Source: Amycolatopsis tucumanensis
Lineage (GTDB): Bacteria > Actinomycetota > Actinomycetes > Mycobacteriales > Pseudonocardiaceae
Direction of reading: 5' to 3'
Assembly: GCF_021654135.1 (NCBI RefSeq)
Contig: NZ_JAKGSD010000059.1
Span: 1-50,371, forward strand
DNA length: 50,371 bases
Each line of letters starts with the position of its first letter. Position 1 is the first letter of the stretch. A model generated the notes under the pieces. That model had not been told where the DNA came from. It made no database searches and worked only from the letters and a program-made list of their open reading frames with translations. Positions 39,195-46,968 of the stretch are shown piece by piece. A program made the translations under genes and the position numbers.

Positions 39195-39932
39195 TCAGGT
39201 CGTCAGTTCTTTTTGCGGACCCGGGGAAAGCGCGACGAACGCGGAGGTCAGAAAGAGGTAGGAACCCAGCACGACGGTGAGCGGGAACACGAACTGCATG
39301 GGGGTGGCGCCACTGGTCACGGAATGCCCGGCGTGCACTTCGACGCTGACCGCCGCCATTCCGGTGTAGTGCATGGCGCTGACGGCGACGCCCATCACGA
39401 GTGACGCCCCCACCGCGGCGGCCTTGCCGTGGATGTTGAGGGTGGCCCAGAGCGCGGCGGTCGCGGCGGCGACCGCGATCGCGACGGACAGCGTGACGAC
39501 GCCGGGGTCGTAGGAAACGTTGCCGGACAGCCGCATGGCGGCCATGCCGATGTAGTGCATCGCGGCGACGCCCAGGCCGGCGACGGCGCCGCCGACGAGC
39601 ACGGCGAGGGTCTTGGAAGCGAGGTAGCCCACGGCGAACACGCCGATGCCGACGACCGCGATGGCGACCAGGAGGCTGAGCACCGTGAGCGGGACGTCGT
39701 ACCGGATCTCGCTGCCCGTGACGCCGAACCCCATCATCGCGATGAAGTGCATGGTCCAGATCCCGGTGCCGATGGCCATGGCGCCGTTGACGAGCCAGTG
39801 GCGGCGGGAACGGCCGGTCGCGGAAAGCGCTCGCACCATGCAGCGGAGACCGAGTGCGCTTCCCACGCACGCCATGACGTACGACAGAACGGGCGTGATC
39901 CAGCCGAACGTCAATTCCGTCATCGAGCCCAT
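39195..39932 (-). CDS. MHYT-domain integral membrane sensor
   Basis: A 245-residue protein with seven predicted helices and three MHYT motifs: MHFIAMM (61-67), MHYIGM (125-130) and MHYTGM (187-192). MHYT domains are proposed to bind copper and sense O2, CO or NO. Usually they are fused to signalling outputs; here the protein is the sensor alone. AAGGA precedes the ATG at 39932. With cvnA only 34 bases downstream it is probably co-transcribed and may be the conservon's input subunit. Confidence 0.93.
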   Translation of the reverse strand: MGSMTELTFGWITPVLSYVMACVGSALGLRCMVRALSATGRSRRHWLVNGAMAIGTGIWTMHFIAMMGFGVTGSEIRYDVPLTVLSLLVAIAVVGIGVFAVGYLASKTLAVLVGGAVAGLGVAAMHYIGMAAMRLSGNVSYDPGVVTLSVAIAVAAATAALWATLNIHGKAAAVGASLVMGVAVSAMHYTGMAAVSVEVHAGHSVTSGATPMQFVFPLTVVLGSYLFLTSAFVALSPGPQKELTT

Positions 39933-40204
39933 TCTGTCCTTCGTTCACCGTTGGAAAAAAGCACCACCCCCAGGTCTGCTGGAGGACAGTAAGTGAAGGA
40001 GGAGGAAATCTCAACGGTACTGCGAAGTAGGTAACCGAGGTAAACACCTGACGCGGCGCACTGAGGTTCTGTTCATGCCTCACGAAATCGTGTTGAACAC
40101 AATTCAGGATGGCGGTGACGAAAAATAAGCGCCTGCCGGACGCGGTGCCCGCCGCCGGACACGACTCCGGCCGGCCGCCACACGGGCGACCGGCCGGTCG
40201 ATGG

Positions 40205-40281
40205 TGGTCGGGATGACAGGATTTGAACCTGCGACCCTCCGCTCCCAAAGCGGATGCGCTACCAAGCTGCGCCACATCCCG
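40205..40281 (-). tRNA. tRNA-Pro (UGG)
   Basis: The acceptor stem CGGGATG/CATCCCG closes the molecule. The anticodon loop of the CCGCTTTGGGAGCGG hairpin carries UGG, and the T-arm holds GGTTCAAATCC. The CCA end is encoded at 40205-40207. Confidence 0.96.
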
Positions 40282-40363
40282 GTTCGCCCCAGGGCCGGGG
40301 CGGTGCGATCACTCTAGCGCGAGCCGCTAGACTCGCAGACGCGCCCGTACGATGCGGGTGCAT

Positions 40364-40434
40364 GCGGGCGTAGCTCAATGGTAGAGCCCCAGTCTTCCAA
40401 ACTGGTGGTGCGGGTTCGATTCCCGTCGCCCGCT
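40364..40434 (+). tRNA. tRNA-Gly (UCC)
   Basis: Acceptor stem GCGGGCG (40364-40370) pairs with CGCCCGC (40427-40433). The anticodon hairpin CCAGTCTTCCAAACTGG carries UCC; the T-arm has GGTTCGATTCC. CCA is not encoded. It is divergent from tRNA-Pro, 82 bases apart. Confidence 0.96.
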
Positions 40435-40509
40435 CTCACTGTCTTCGCAGGTCAAAGCATGCAACGAGCGGCGCTTCGCGGCACTGGACCGGCCGGGTTT
40501 GATGGGACC

Positions 40510-41145
40510 GTGGACGACCACCTGCGCGCCGACGTCGAGACGCTCTGGCGCTACCACCACCTGGACCACGAGCCGCGGCGGACGGATGTCGGGGTGGGGC
40601 TCGGGAGTCATGACCTGGGGGTCGCCGACCACACCGCCGAGCTGTACCACGCCGGCCGGTTTCCGCTCGTCGTCTTCACCGGCGCCAACGCGCCCACCAC
40701 GGTCGACCTGTTCCCGCGCGGTGAGGCCGTCCACTTCGGCGAGCACGCGAGAGCCCGCGGCGTGCCGGCGGCGGCCATCCGGCTCGAGACCCGCGCCACC
40801 AACACCGGCGAGAACATCACCTTCACCCGCCGGCTGCTCGCCGACCTCGACATCCGGTCCGTGACGCTCGTCTCGCGCCCCTACCAGCAGCGCCGCGCCT
40901 ACGCGACCTGCCGCAAGCTGTGGCCCGACGTGGACGTCGTGTGCGCCGCCAAACCACAAACGCTCGACGAGCACCTGCACACCATCGGCGACGAAGACCG
41001 GGTGATCAACATGCTGGTCGGCGACACGCAACGGATCACCCTCTACGCCGAGCGGGGTTTCGCGATCCCCCAACCCTTCCCGGCGAACGTCCACAGTGCC
41101 CTGCAGCGCCTCATAGCCGCAGGGTTCACCAAACGCCTGGTCTAG
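40510..41145 (+). CDS. YdcF/SanA-like DUF218 protein
   Basis: A 211-residue protein of the ElyC/SanA/YdcF superfamily: GVGLGSHDLGVADHTAELYH, then GRFPLVVFTGANAP, RATNTGENITF and VTLVSRPYQQRRA. Members bind S-adenosylmethionine-like ligands or act in envelope homeostasis; no membrane helix is present, so this is the cytoplasmic YdcF type. The GTG at 40510 is the most likely start; an ATG at 40459 adds 17 Arg/Gly-rich residues. It begins 75 bases after tRNA-Gly. Confidence 0.88.
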   Translation: MDDHLRADVETLWRYHHLDHEPRRTDVGVGLGSHDLGVADHTAELYHAGRFPLVVFTGANAPTTVDLFPRGEAVHFGEHARARGVPAAAIRLETRATNTGENITFTRRLLADLDIRSVTLVSRPYQQRRAYATCRKLWPDVDVVCAAKPQTLDEHLHTIGDEDRVINMLVGDTQRITLYAERGFAIPQPFPANVHSALQRLIAAGFTKRLV

Positions 41146-41384
41146 CCCCGCGCCCGATCAGCAGCAGCCAGCGACGACACACATTCCCGGCACCGGGGCA
41201 GCTTGCGCCACGCGTGGGTTCTCTCGGACGGGATGCAGCGCCTCCCGCAGTTCGACCGCAGCCCGGTCCTCGGGTGGTAGTCGCGCGCCGGGGAGACCCA
41301 GTGGGTGGCTCCGGCGTCGCTGTCGGGGAGCCAGCCCCAGTAGACGCACAGTTCCAAAGGCGATCTGCCGTGCATGCGCGGCAT
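41142..41384 (-). CDS. Small Cys-rich protein of unknown function
   Basis: An 80-residue candidate starting MPRMHGRSPLELCVYWGW, with CGRRC and, near the end, CREC. The Cys pairs (CxxxC and CxxC) suggest a zinc knuckle. It overlaps the end of the DUF218 gene by about four bases, convergently. I favour this frame over two overlapping ones because of its regular Cys spacing and ordinary composition. Start codon uncertain (ATG 41384 or 41375). Confidence 0.5.
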   Translation of the reverse strand: MPRMHGRSPLELCVYWGWLPDSDAGATHWVSPARDYHPRTGLRSNCGRRCIPSERTHAWRKLPRCRECVSSLAAADRARG

Positions 41385-41460
41385 CGTGGCGAACACCGGC
41401 ACACGGCGAACACCAGCCACACCGCCGGTAACACACGGCTTACGAACGTGCGCCCACTGT

Positions 41461-41907
41461 TTACCCGCCCACCTGCCGCGCCGTCGCCATCGCCCGCTCG
41501 GTCTCCCAAAACGCCCGCATCGACCGGACCAGCCCGTCCTCACCCACCCGGTACACGAACACGCCCTCGGTGTCGACGCGGTACCCGCCGGGCAAGTACG
41601 TCGTGATGGTCCCGACGTTCGCCACTTCGTCGCCCGCCGCGAACGAATCCTTGATCACGAATTCGAACCGCTCGACCTTCGCGATCGCCAGGTCCCAGAA
41701 CGCCGCGATCCCCTCGTGGCCGTGGTGCCCGCGACCCTCCTCGTCGAACATCGACTTGCCGACCGGGTCCTCGATCACCGCGTCCGGCGCGAACAACGCC
41801 AGCCACTCGTCCTTCGCGCCGCGGCAGGTCGCGTTCATCGACCGCCACGCGGCGACCCGGGCCGGCGGCTGCTCGGCCTCGACGTCCCAGCACACCTGAA
41901 CACCCAT
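41461..41907 (-). CDS. SnoaL/NTF2-like (ketosteroid isomerase-like) protein
   Basis: A 148-residue cone-shaped NTF2-fold protein. The pattern AWRSMNATCRGAKDEWLALF, FAPDAVIEDPVG, GHEGIAAFWDLAI and VANVGTITTYLPGGYRVDTE is typical of SnoaL_2 and KSI-like enzymes or binding proteins. The ATG is 11 bases after the LLM gene's stop with GAGGGGG upstream. The shared upstream KstR-type operator suggests steroid or related lipid metabolism. Confidence 0.9.
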   Translation of the reverse strand: MGVQVCWDVEAEQPPARVAAWRSMNATCRGAKDEWLALFAPDAVIEDPVGKSMFDEEGRGHHGHEGIAAFWDLAIAKVERFEFVIKDSFAAGDEVANVGTITTYLPGGYRVDTEGVFVYRVGEDGLVRSMRAFWETERAMATARQVGG

Positions 41908-41918
41908 GACACGCCCCC

Positions 41919-42788
41919 TCAGAACCGGGAAATGACCTCGTCGGCGAACTTGCGGATCGCGTCCTTCTTCGGGCCGACCGGATCGCCGAAGCCGATGCCG
42001 TCGAACACCCACGGCTGCGTGACGATGTCGGTCACGCCGATCTCCGCCTGCTCGCGGTAGCCGTCCAGGCCGAACCGGTCGATGCACACCGCCTGGATCT
42101 CGAACGGCACGTCGGCTCGCCCGTACTCGGCACGCAGCTCCGCGAGCCGCGAGATCGTGGAGCGCAGGTCGTCGAACTTCATCATCGCCGAGGACCAGCC
42201 GTCGCCGACCCGCGCGGCGCGCTTCAACGCCACCTCGGTGTGCCCGCCGATGTAGAACGGCACGTGCTCCGACGGCGCCGGGCTCATCTGCAGCTTGTCG
42301 AAGTCGAAGAACTCGCCGTGGTACTCGACCATCCCGCCGTCCAGGATCAGCCGCAGCACCTCGATCGCCTCGTCCACGCGCTTGCCGCGCTTCGCGTACG
42401 GCGCGCCGCACCACTCGAACTCCTCCGGCGACCAGCCGACGCCCAGCCCCAGCCCGAACCGGTTGCCGGACAGCACCGCGACCGACCCGACCTGCCGCGC
42501 GAGCAGCACCGGGTTCCGCGAGCCGAGCTTGAGCACCGACGTGTAGAACTCGATCCGCCCGGTCACCGCCGCCATCGTCGCGACCGCCACCAGCGGGTCG
42601 GCCCACGGCGTGTCCGCGGTCCAGAACCGGCTGCCGTCCGGCGTGTACGGGTACTCGGCGGACACGTGCTCGGAGTAGAACAGCGAGTCCGGCAACGCGA
42701 TCGAGGAGAAGCCGCACTCCTCGGCGGTGCGCGCTAGCTCGGTGAACTGGTCCAGGGGGTTCATCGCGACCGAGAGGGTGAACTTCAT
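41919..42788 (-). CDS. LLM-class (F420-dependent type) oxidoreductase
   Basis: A 289-residue TIM-barrel luciferase-like enzyme. FTELARTAEECGFSSIALPD at ~14-33, a long loop, then GRIEFYTSVLKLGSRNPVLL and LSGNRFGLGLGVGWSPEEFE at ~105-124 are the cofactor and barrel motifs seen in F420-dependent members. It probably reduces or oxidises a hydrophobic substrate. First gene of a two-gene operon with the SnoaL-like protein. The start codon lies 12 bases from a perfect KstR-consensus operator. Confidence 0.93.
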   Translation of the reverse strand: MKFTLSVAMNPLDQFTELARTAEECGFSSIALPDSLFYSEHVSAEYPYTPDGSRFWTADTPWADPLVAVATMAAVTGRIEFYTSVLKLGSRNPVLLARQVGSVAVLSGNRFGLGLGVGWSPEEFEWCGAPYAKRGKRVDEAIEVLRLILDGGMVEYHGEFFDFDKLQMSPAPSEHVPFYIGGHTEVALKRAARVGDGWSSAMMKFDDLRSTISRLAELRAEYGRADVPFEIQAVCIDRFGLDGYREQAEIGVTDIVTQPWVFDGIGFGDPVGPKKDAIRKFADEVISRF

Positions 42789-42799
42789 GCGACCGAGAC

Positions 42800-42813
42800 T
42801 ATAACGTGTTCTA
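42800..42813. promoter_or_regulatory. KstR-type operator
   Basis: TATAACGTGTTCTA fits the mycobacterial and rhodococcal KstR consensus TnnAACnnGTTnnA exactly on both strands. It lies 12-25 bases upstream of the LLM start codon, where a bound repressor would block transcription. Confidence 0.7.
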
Positions 42814-42873
42814 GTTTTCGTCGAGAGCGGAACCGCTTGCGGCCTCGTTCCGGCAGCTCACAGACTGGTCACC

Positions 42874-43659
42874 GTGATCCAGGAATTCGCCGGCGACGTC
42901 GCCTCGGACTACGCCCGCTTCCGCCGCGGGTACCGGGCGGAGGTCTTCGACCTGCTGGCGGCGGAGTTCCCGCTCGGCCGGGTGCTCGACCTGGGCTGCG
43001 GCACCGGCCAGCTGACCGTGCCGATGGCCGCCAGGGCGGGCGCGGTGATCGGCATGGACCCCTCCCCCGACATGCTCGCGCACGCCGGCGCCGCCGAGGT
43101 CGGAAACGTCGTGTGGGTCGTCGGCGCGGACAGCGACGTGCCCGCGCTGGAGCCCCTGCTCGGCGCGGGCGGTCTCGACCTCGTCACCATCGGCCAGGCG
43201 CTGCACTGGATGGACCCCGGCCCGCTGTTCGCGGCGCTGTCCCGCCTGCTCCGGCCGGGCGGCGGCGTCGCGGTGATCGCCAACGGCACCCCGGTCTGGA
43301 CGCAGCGCACCCGGTGGGCGACGGCGATCCGGCAGGTGTCCACCCGCTGGCTGGGCGCGCTGGACTTCCCAACCTGCGGCAGCAGCGACGCCGAGCGCGC
43401 GCGGTACCGGGACCTGCTCGAACGGGCCGGGTTCACGCGGGTGCGGGAACATCGCCTTGATCACACCGAGCGGCTCGGTCTCGACGAGGTCGTCGGCGCC
43501 TTCTACTCCGCGGGCGCGCTGGAAAAGCTCGACGCCGCAGGCCGGCGCGGTTTCGACGCCGACCTGCGGGCCGCGCTCCGCGAAGCCGAACCCGGCGGCG
43601 TCTTCACCGAGGAGGTGCCCGTGCGCGTCCTGTGCGCGAGCTGGGAACCATCGGCGTAG
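42874..43659 (+). CDS. Class I SAM-dependent methyltransferase
   Basis: A 261-residue methyltransferase. SAM motif I is VLDLGCGTGQLTVP at ~38-51, motif II IGMDPSPDMLAHA, the post-II acidic residue near VGADSD, and LVTIGQALHWMDP precedes LLRPGGGVAVIANG. It resembles UbiE/trans-aconitate-type small-molecule methyltransferases. Start GTG at 42874 with no clear ribosome site. Divergent from the LLM operon; the KstR-type box lies between them and could affect both. Confidence 0.92.
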   Translation: MIQEFAGDVASDYARFRRGYRAEVFDLLAAEFPLGRVLDLGCGTGQLTVPMAARAGAVIGMDPSPDMLAHAGAAEVGNVVWVVGADSDVPALEPLLGAGGLDLVTIGQALHWMDPGPLFAALSRLLRPGGGVAVIANGTPVWTQRTRWATAIRQVSTRWLGALDFPTCGSSDAERARYRDLLERAGFTRVREHRLDHTERLGLDEVVGAFYSAGALEKLDAAGRRGFDADLRAALREAEPGGVFTEEVPVRVLCASWEPSA

Positions 43660-43704
43660 CGCCCGCGTTGTCCGGTTCAAGACACCGAACTTCCGGGAGT
43701 AGCC

Positions 43705-44478
43705 ATGGGCACCACGATCACCGTGATCGTGCTCCTCGTCCTCATCGTGGGCGGCATCGCCTACTTCGCGAAGGCGCAGGCCGCCACGCGGCGGCGCCAG
43801 CTCGACGACGCGAAGGCCGACGCCCGGCGCCTGGTCGAGCGCCTGGGTGGCCAGGTGCTGAACCTCGTGGGTTCGAACGAGCCGGCGAAGCAGGCACTGG
43901 CCGACGCGTCCGAGCGCTACAACGCGGCGGGCTCGCAGCTGGAGCAGGCGCAGACGGCCGAGCAGGCCAAGCTCGTCAAGGAGACCGCGCTCGAAGGCCT
44001 CTACTACGTGCGCGCGGCGCGCGAGGCGATGGGCATGGACCCCGGCCCCAAGCTGCCCGAGGAGGCCGAGCGCGAGCGCGCGGGCAAGGTCACCGAGCAC
44101 CGCAGCGTGGACGTCGAGGGCAGGCACTACGAGGCGTCGCCGAACCCGGGCGACAACACGCCCTACTACTACCCGGGTGGCCGCGTGGCCGGGCGCCCGG
44201 TGCCGCAGGGCTGGTACAGCGAGCCGTGGTGGAAGCCGGCGCTCGTGGCGGGTGCGTGGGGCCTGGGCTCGATGTTCCTGTTCAGCGCGATGTTCAGCGG
44301 CATGGCAGGCATCGCGAGCGCCTCGGCGTGGGAGTCCGGCTACGACGCGGGCCAGGAGGACGCGGGAGCCGACGGCGGCGACATGGGTGACGCCGGCGGC
44401 GACGCGGGCGGGGACTTCGGCGGCGACATGGGCGGCGACTTCGGAGGCGACTTCGGCGGGGATTTCGGCGGCTTCTGA
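43705..44478 (+). CDS. Membrane protein with Gly/Asp/Phe repeat tail
   Basis: A 257-residue protein. An N-terminal membrane helix (TVIVLLVLIVGGIAYF) is followed by a charged helical region resembling DUF1542-type sequences (~24-125), a Tyr/Pro/Gly stretch, a second hydrophobic segment at ~180-205 and a tail of GGDFGGDMGGDFGGD repeats. The tail is low-complexity and may be surface-exposed or disordered; it is unrelated to GGDEF cyclases. CGGGAG precedes the ATG. It ends at a strong terminator. Function unknown. Confidence 0.87.
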   Translation: MGTTITVIVLLVLIVGGIAYFAKAQAATRRRQLDDAKADARRLVERLGGQVLNLVGSNEPAKQALADASERYNAAGSQLEQAQTAEQAKLVKETALEGLYYVRAAREAMGMDPGPKLPEEAERERAGKVTEHRSVDVEGRHYEASPNPGDNTPYYYPGGRVAGRPVPQGWYSEPWWKPALVAGAWGLGSMFLFSAMFSGMAGIASASAWESGYDAGQEDAGADGGDMGDAGGDAGGDFGGDMGGDFGGDFGGDFGGF

Positions 44479-44491
44479 CGCTTCACCACTC

Positions 44492-44524
44492 AGCGGGCCG
44501 GACACCACGTCCGGCCCGCTTTTT
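44492..44524 (+). terminator. Intrinsic terminator
   Basis: Perfect 12-base arms at 44492-44503 and 44509-44520, loop ACCAC, followed by TTTTT in the plus direction. It terminates the gene at 43705 and overlaps the stop of the convergent glycosylase gene. Confidence 0.92.
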
Positions 44525-45333
44525 CACGCCGCCTGGCAGACCGGGCACCAGTAGAGGTTCCGCCCGGCCAGCTCGGTGTGAGCGATGGGCGTGCCGCAGA
44601 TCAGGCACGGCTCGCCGGTGCGCCGGTAGACGTACACCTCGCCGCCGTGCCGGTCCTGCCGCGGCGCGCGGCCGGTGACCTCGGGCAGGTGCTCGTCGTC
44701 CACGGTGTCGATGCGGCCGATCCGCACGCCCTTGCGCATCAGCGCGACGAGGTCGGTCCACATCTCCTTCCACTGCACGTGGTCCAGCGCGCGGCCGGGC
44801 ACCATCGGGTTGATGCGGTGCCGGAACAGCACCTCCGCGCGGTACACGTTGCCCACGCCGGAGATGACCGACTGGTCCATCAGCAGCGCGGCGATCGACG
44901 TGCGGGACGCCGAGATCCGCTGCCACGCCTCGTCCGGACGGGCGTCGCGGCGCAGCGGGTCGGGGCCGAGGCGCGCCTTGATCGCGTCGACCTCGGCCGG
45001 CGTCAGCAGCTCGCACCGGGTGGGGCCGCGCAGGTCCGTCCAGTGCGTCCGGCCGGTCAGCCGCAGCCGGACCTGGCCCACCGGCGGGGTTTCCGGCAGT
45101 TTCGCCTCGGTGAACGTCCCGTACAGTCCCAAGTGGACGTGCACCGATCCGAGCGGGCCGAAGTCGTGGAACAGGTGTTTGCCGTAGGCCTCGGCCTTCA
45201 GCATGACCTGACCGTCCAAAAGGGCCGCCTCGCTCGCGAAGCGGCCCTGCGGACTGGAAACGCCCACCGGCGCGCCCGCGTACCGCCGCTGGTGCAGGCG
45301 GGCGAGCCGGTGGAGGGTGTGCCCTTCGGGCAT
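44524..45333 (-). CDS. Formamidopyrimidine/endonuclease VIII-type DNA glycosylase
   Basis: Base-excision repair enzyme removing oxidised bases. The 269 residues start MPEGHTLHRLAR: Pro2 is the Schiff-base nucleophile and Glu3 the acid. The helix-two-turn-helix region reads ALLMDQSVISGVGNVYRAEV, and the C-terminal zinc finger is CLICG...CPVC. PEGH rather than PELPE favours the Nei/Nei2 branch. The ATG overlaps the rpiB stop by one base. Confidence 0.95.
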   Translation of the reverse strand: MPEGHTLHRLARLHQRRYAGAPVGVSSPQGRFASEAALLDGQVMLKAEAYGKHLFHDFGPLGSVHVHLGLYGTFTEAKLPETPPVGQVRLRLTGRTHWTDLRGPTRCELLTPAEVDAIKARLGPDPLRRDARPDEAWQRISASRTSIAALLMDQSVISGVGNVYRAEVLFRHRINPMVPGRALDHVQWKEMWTDLVALMRKGVRIGRIDTVDDEHLPEVTGRAPRQDRHGGEVYVYRRTGEPCLICGTPIAHTELAGRNLYWCPVCQAA

Positions 45334-45803
45334 CAGGCAGGCAGCGGCGGCGGGGTGCCGGTGCGCTCGTAGTCGAGCATCTGCTGCACGCGGCGGCCGT
45401 GCCGCTCGTCCTCCGACGGCGGGGTCGACAGGAACGCGTCGACGATCGCGGTGGCTTCCTCGACGGTGTGCATGCGCGCACCGAGGCCGATGAGCTGCGC
45501 GTGGTTGTGCTGGCGGGCGAGCTCGGCGATCTCCGGCTTCCAGGCCAGCGCGGCCCGGGCGCCCTTCACCTTGTTCGCGGCGATCTGCTCGCCGTTGCCG
45601 GAACCGCCGATGACGATGCCCAGGCTGCCCTCGTCCGCCACCACTCGGCGGGCGGTCTCGATGCAGAAGGCCGGGTAGTCGTCGGCGGCGTCGTAGACGG
45701 CCGGGCCGATGTCGGTGACCTCGTGGCCCTGGCCCTTCAAGTACTCGACCAAGTGGTTCTTCAGCTCGAAGCCGGCGTGGTCTGATCCCAAGTAGACGCG
45801 CAC
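45333..45803 (-). CDS. rpiB: Ribose-5-phosphate isomerase B
   Basis: Interconverts ribose 5-phosphate and ribulose 5-phosphate in the pentose phosphate pathway. The 156 residues have the DHAGFELK start (Asp8-His9), the anion-hole segment IGGSGNGEQIAANKVKGARA and the His in HNHAQLIGLG. The catalytic Cys of the E. coli enzyme is replaced by Glu in GNGEQ, as in mycobacterial RpiB. GTG start at 45803. It is coupled to the downstream glycosylase. Confidence 0.97.
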   Translation of the reverse strand: MRVYLGSDHAGFELKNHLVEYLKGQGHEVTDIGPAVYDAADDYPAFCIETARRVVADEGSLGIVIGGSGNGEQIAANKVKGARAALAWKPEIAELARQHNHAQLIGLGARMHTVEEATAIVDAFLSTPPSEDERHGRRVQQMLDYERTGTPPPLPA

Positions 45804-45847
45804 GGGTGGAGTCTCGCATCCGGGTGGGACCCGGGCATGCTGGGGGT

Positions 45848-46294
45848 GTGGACGCGTTCGCCCAGGACGGGCATGACCTGCGGTTGGAGTGGGGTGCGGA
45901 AGGGGTCGCCGAGCTGGGGCGAGAGTGCGCGGTGCTGATCGTCGTGGACGTCCTGTCGTTCAGCACGACCGTGGACCTGGTGACGGGCCGCGGCGGCCGA
46001 GTCCGTCCCCTGCGCTGGCGTGGTGGCCGGGTGCCGCGGCCGGCCGCGGTCGGCCCGGATCCCGGGCTGCTCGACCTGCCGTCCCCGAACGGCGCGACCC
46101 TGCTCGTGGGCTACCTGCGCCACACCACCGCCGTAGCGTGTGCGACGATGCCCCGCTGCGGAGGACCCGGCCAGGGCCGGCGAACTCGCCATTGCCCTGA
46201 CCACCGCTCCGCCGCACCCGGTGCTCGACTGACTGGCACCAGCGGCGACGAAGCGGTACGCACGGCAGCCCCCGTTCTCCTGGAGGCCGCGTGA
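45848..46294 (+). pseudogene. Degenerate 2-phosphosulfolactate phosphatase (ComB)-like gene
   Basis: The frame from the GTG at 45848 gives 148 residues against about 240 for the family. It keeps the ComB core LRLEWGAEGVAEL and CAVLIVVDVLSFSTTVDLVT, then jumps, after a Gly/Arg-rich stretch, to LPSPNGATLLVGYLRHTTAV. The rest (CGGPGQGRRTRHCPDHRS) is unlike the family and the usual C-terminal ASGREL region is missing. I infer an internal deletion plus frame damage. The stop overlaps the next gene's GTG. Confidence 0.5.
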
Positions 46295-46968
46295 CCTGGC
46301 TCGAACTGGCCGACGGCGTGCACGCCCGCCGCTATGAGCACCTGGACCAGACGCTCGGTCTGGTGGTGGGCGCCGAGCGGTGCCTGGTGATCGACACCGG
46401 CGGCGACGAGGTCCACGGCGCGGCCTTCGCGGCGGAGATCCGCGAGATCACCGCGCTGCCGTGGACCGTGGTCATCACCCACGCCCACTTCGACCACCAC
46501 TTCGGCACCGCCGCGTTCCTGCCCTGCCCGGTGTGGGCGCACGAACGCTGCCGGGACGCACTCGTCCGCGAAGGCGAGTCCGACCGGGCGGAGTGGGTGC
46601 GCCGGCTGGCGGGCAAGCCGGAAGCCGAGCGGCTCGCGGCGGCCCGGCTGGTGCTGCCGGACCACCTGCTCACCGAAAGCGTCCAGCTGGACCTCGGGGG
46701 GCGGACCGTCGAGCTGGTCCACCCCGGCGTGGCGCACACCGACCACGACGTGGCCGTGCACGTGCCGGACGCCGGGGTGCTGTTCGCCGGCGACCTCGTC
46801 GAGCAGGGTGCGCCGCCGTCGATCGGGCCGGACGCGCACCCCGCGCACTGGCCGTCGGCGCTGGACCGGTTGCTCGCCCTGCGCCCCGCCACGATCGTGC
46901 CGGGGCACGGCGATCCGGTCGGCCCGGACTTCGTGGCCGCCCAGCGCGACGAGCTCAGTCGAAGTTGA
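46291..46968 (+). CDS. MBL-fold metallo-hydrolase
   Basis: A 225-residue metallo-beta-lactamase-fold hydrolase. The metal motif is THAHFDHHFG at ~63-72, then a His in HPGVAHTDHD, Asp in LFAGDLVEQG and the last His in IVPGHGDPVGPDF. It belongs to the glyoxalase II/quinoprotein-relay-like branch with no specific substrate evident. GTG start overlapping the upstream stop. Its end overlaps the convergent DsbA-like gene by 14 bases. Confidence 0.93.
   Translation: MTWLELADGVHARRYEHLDQTLGLVVGAERCLVIDTGGDEVHGAAFAAEIREITALPWTVVITHAHFDHHFGTAAFLPCPVWAHERCRDALVREGESDRAEWVRRLAGKPEAERLAAARLVLPDHLLTESVQLDLGGRTVELVHPGVAHTDHDVAVHVPDAGVLFAGDLVEQGAPPSIGPDAHPAHWPSALDRLLALRPATIVPGHGDPVGPDFVAAQRDELSRS

Noticed and set aside
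44350..44476. GGDF-like repeats as a diguanylate cyclase GGDEF motif
   Set aside because: They are low-complexity Gly/Asp/Phe repeats in a disordered tail with no cyclase domain.
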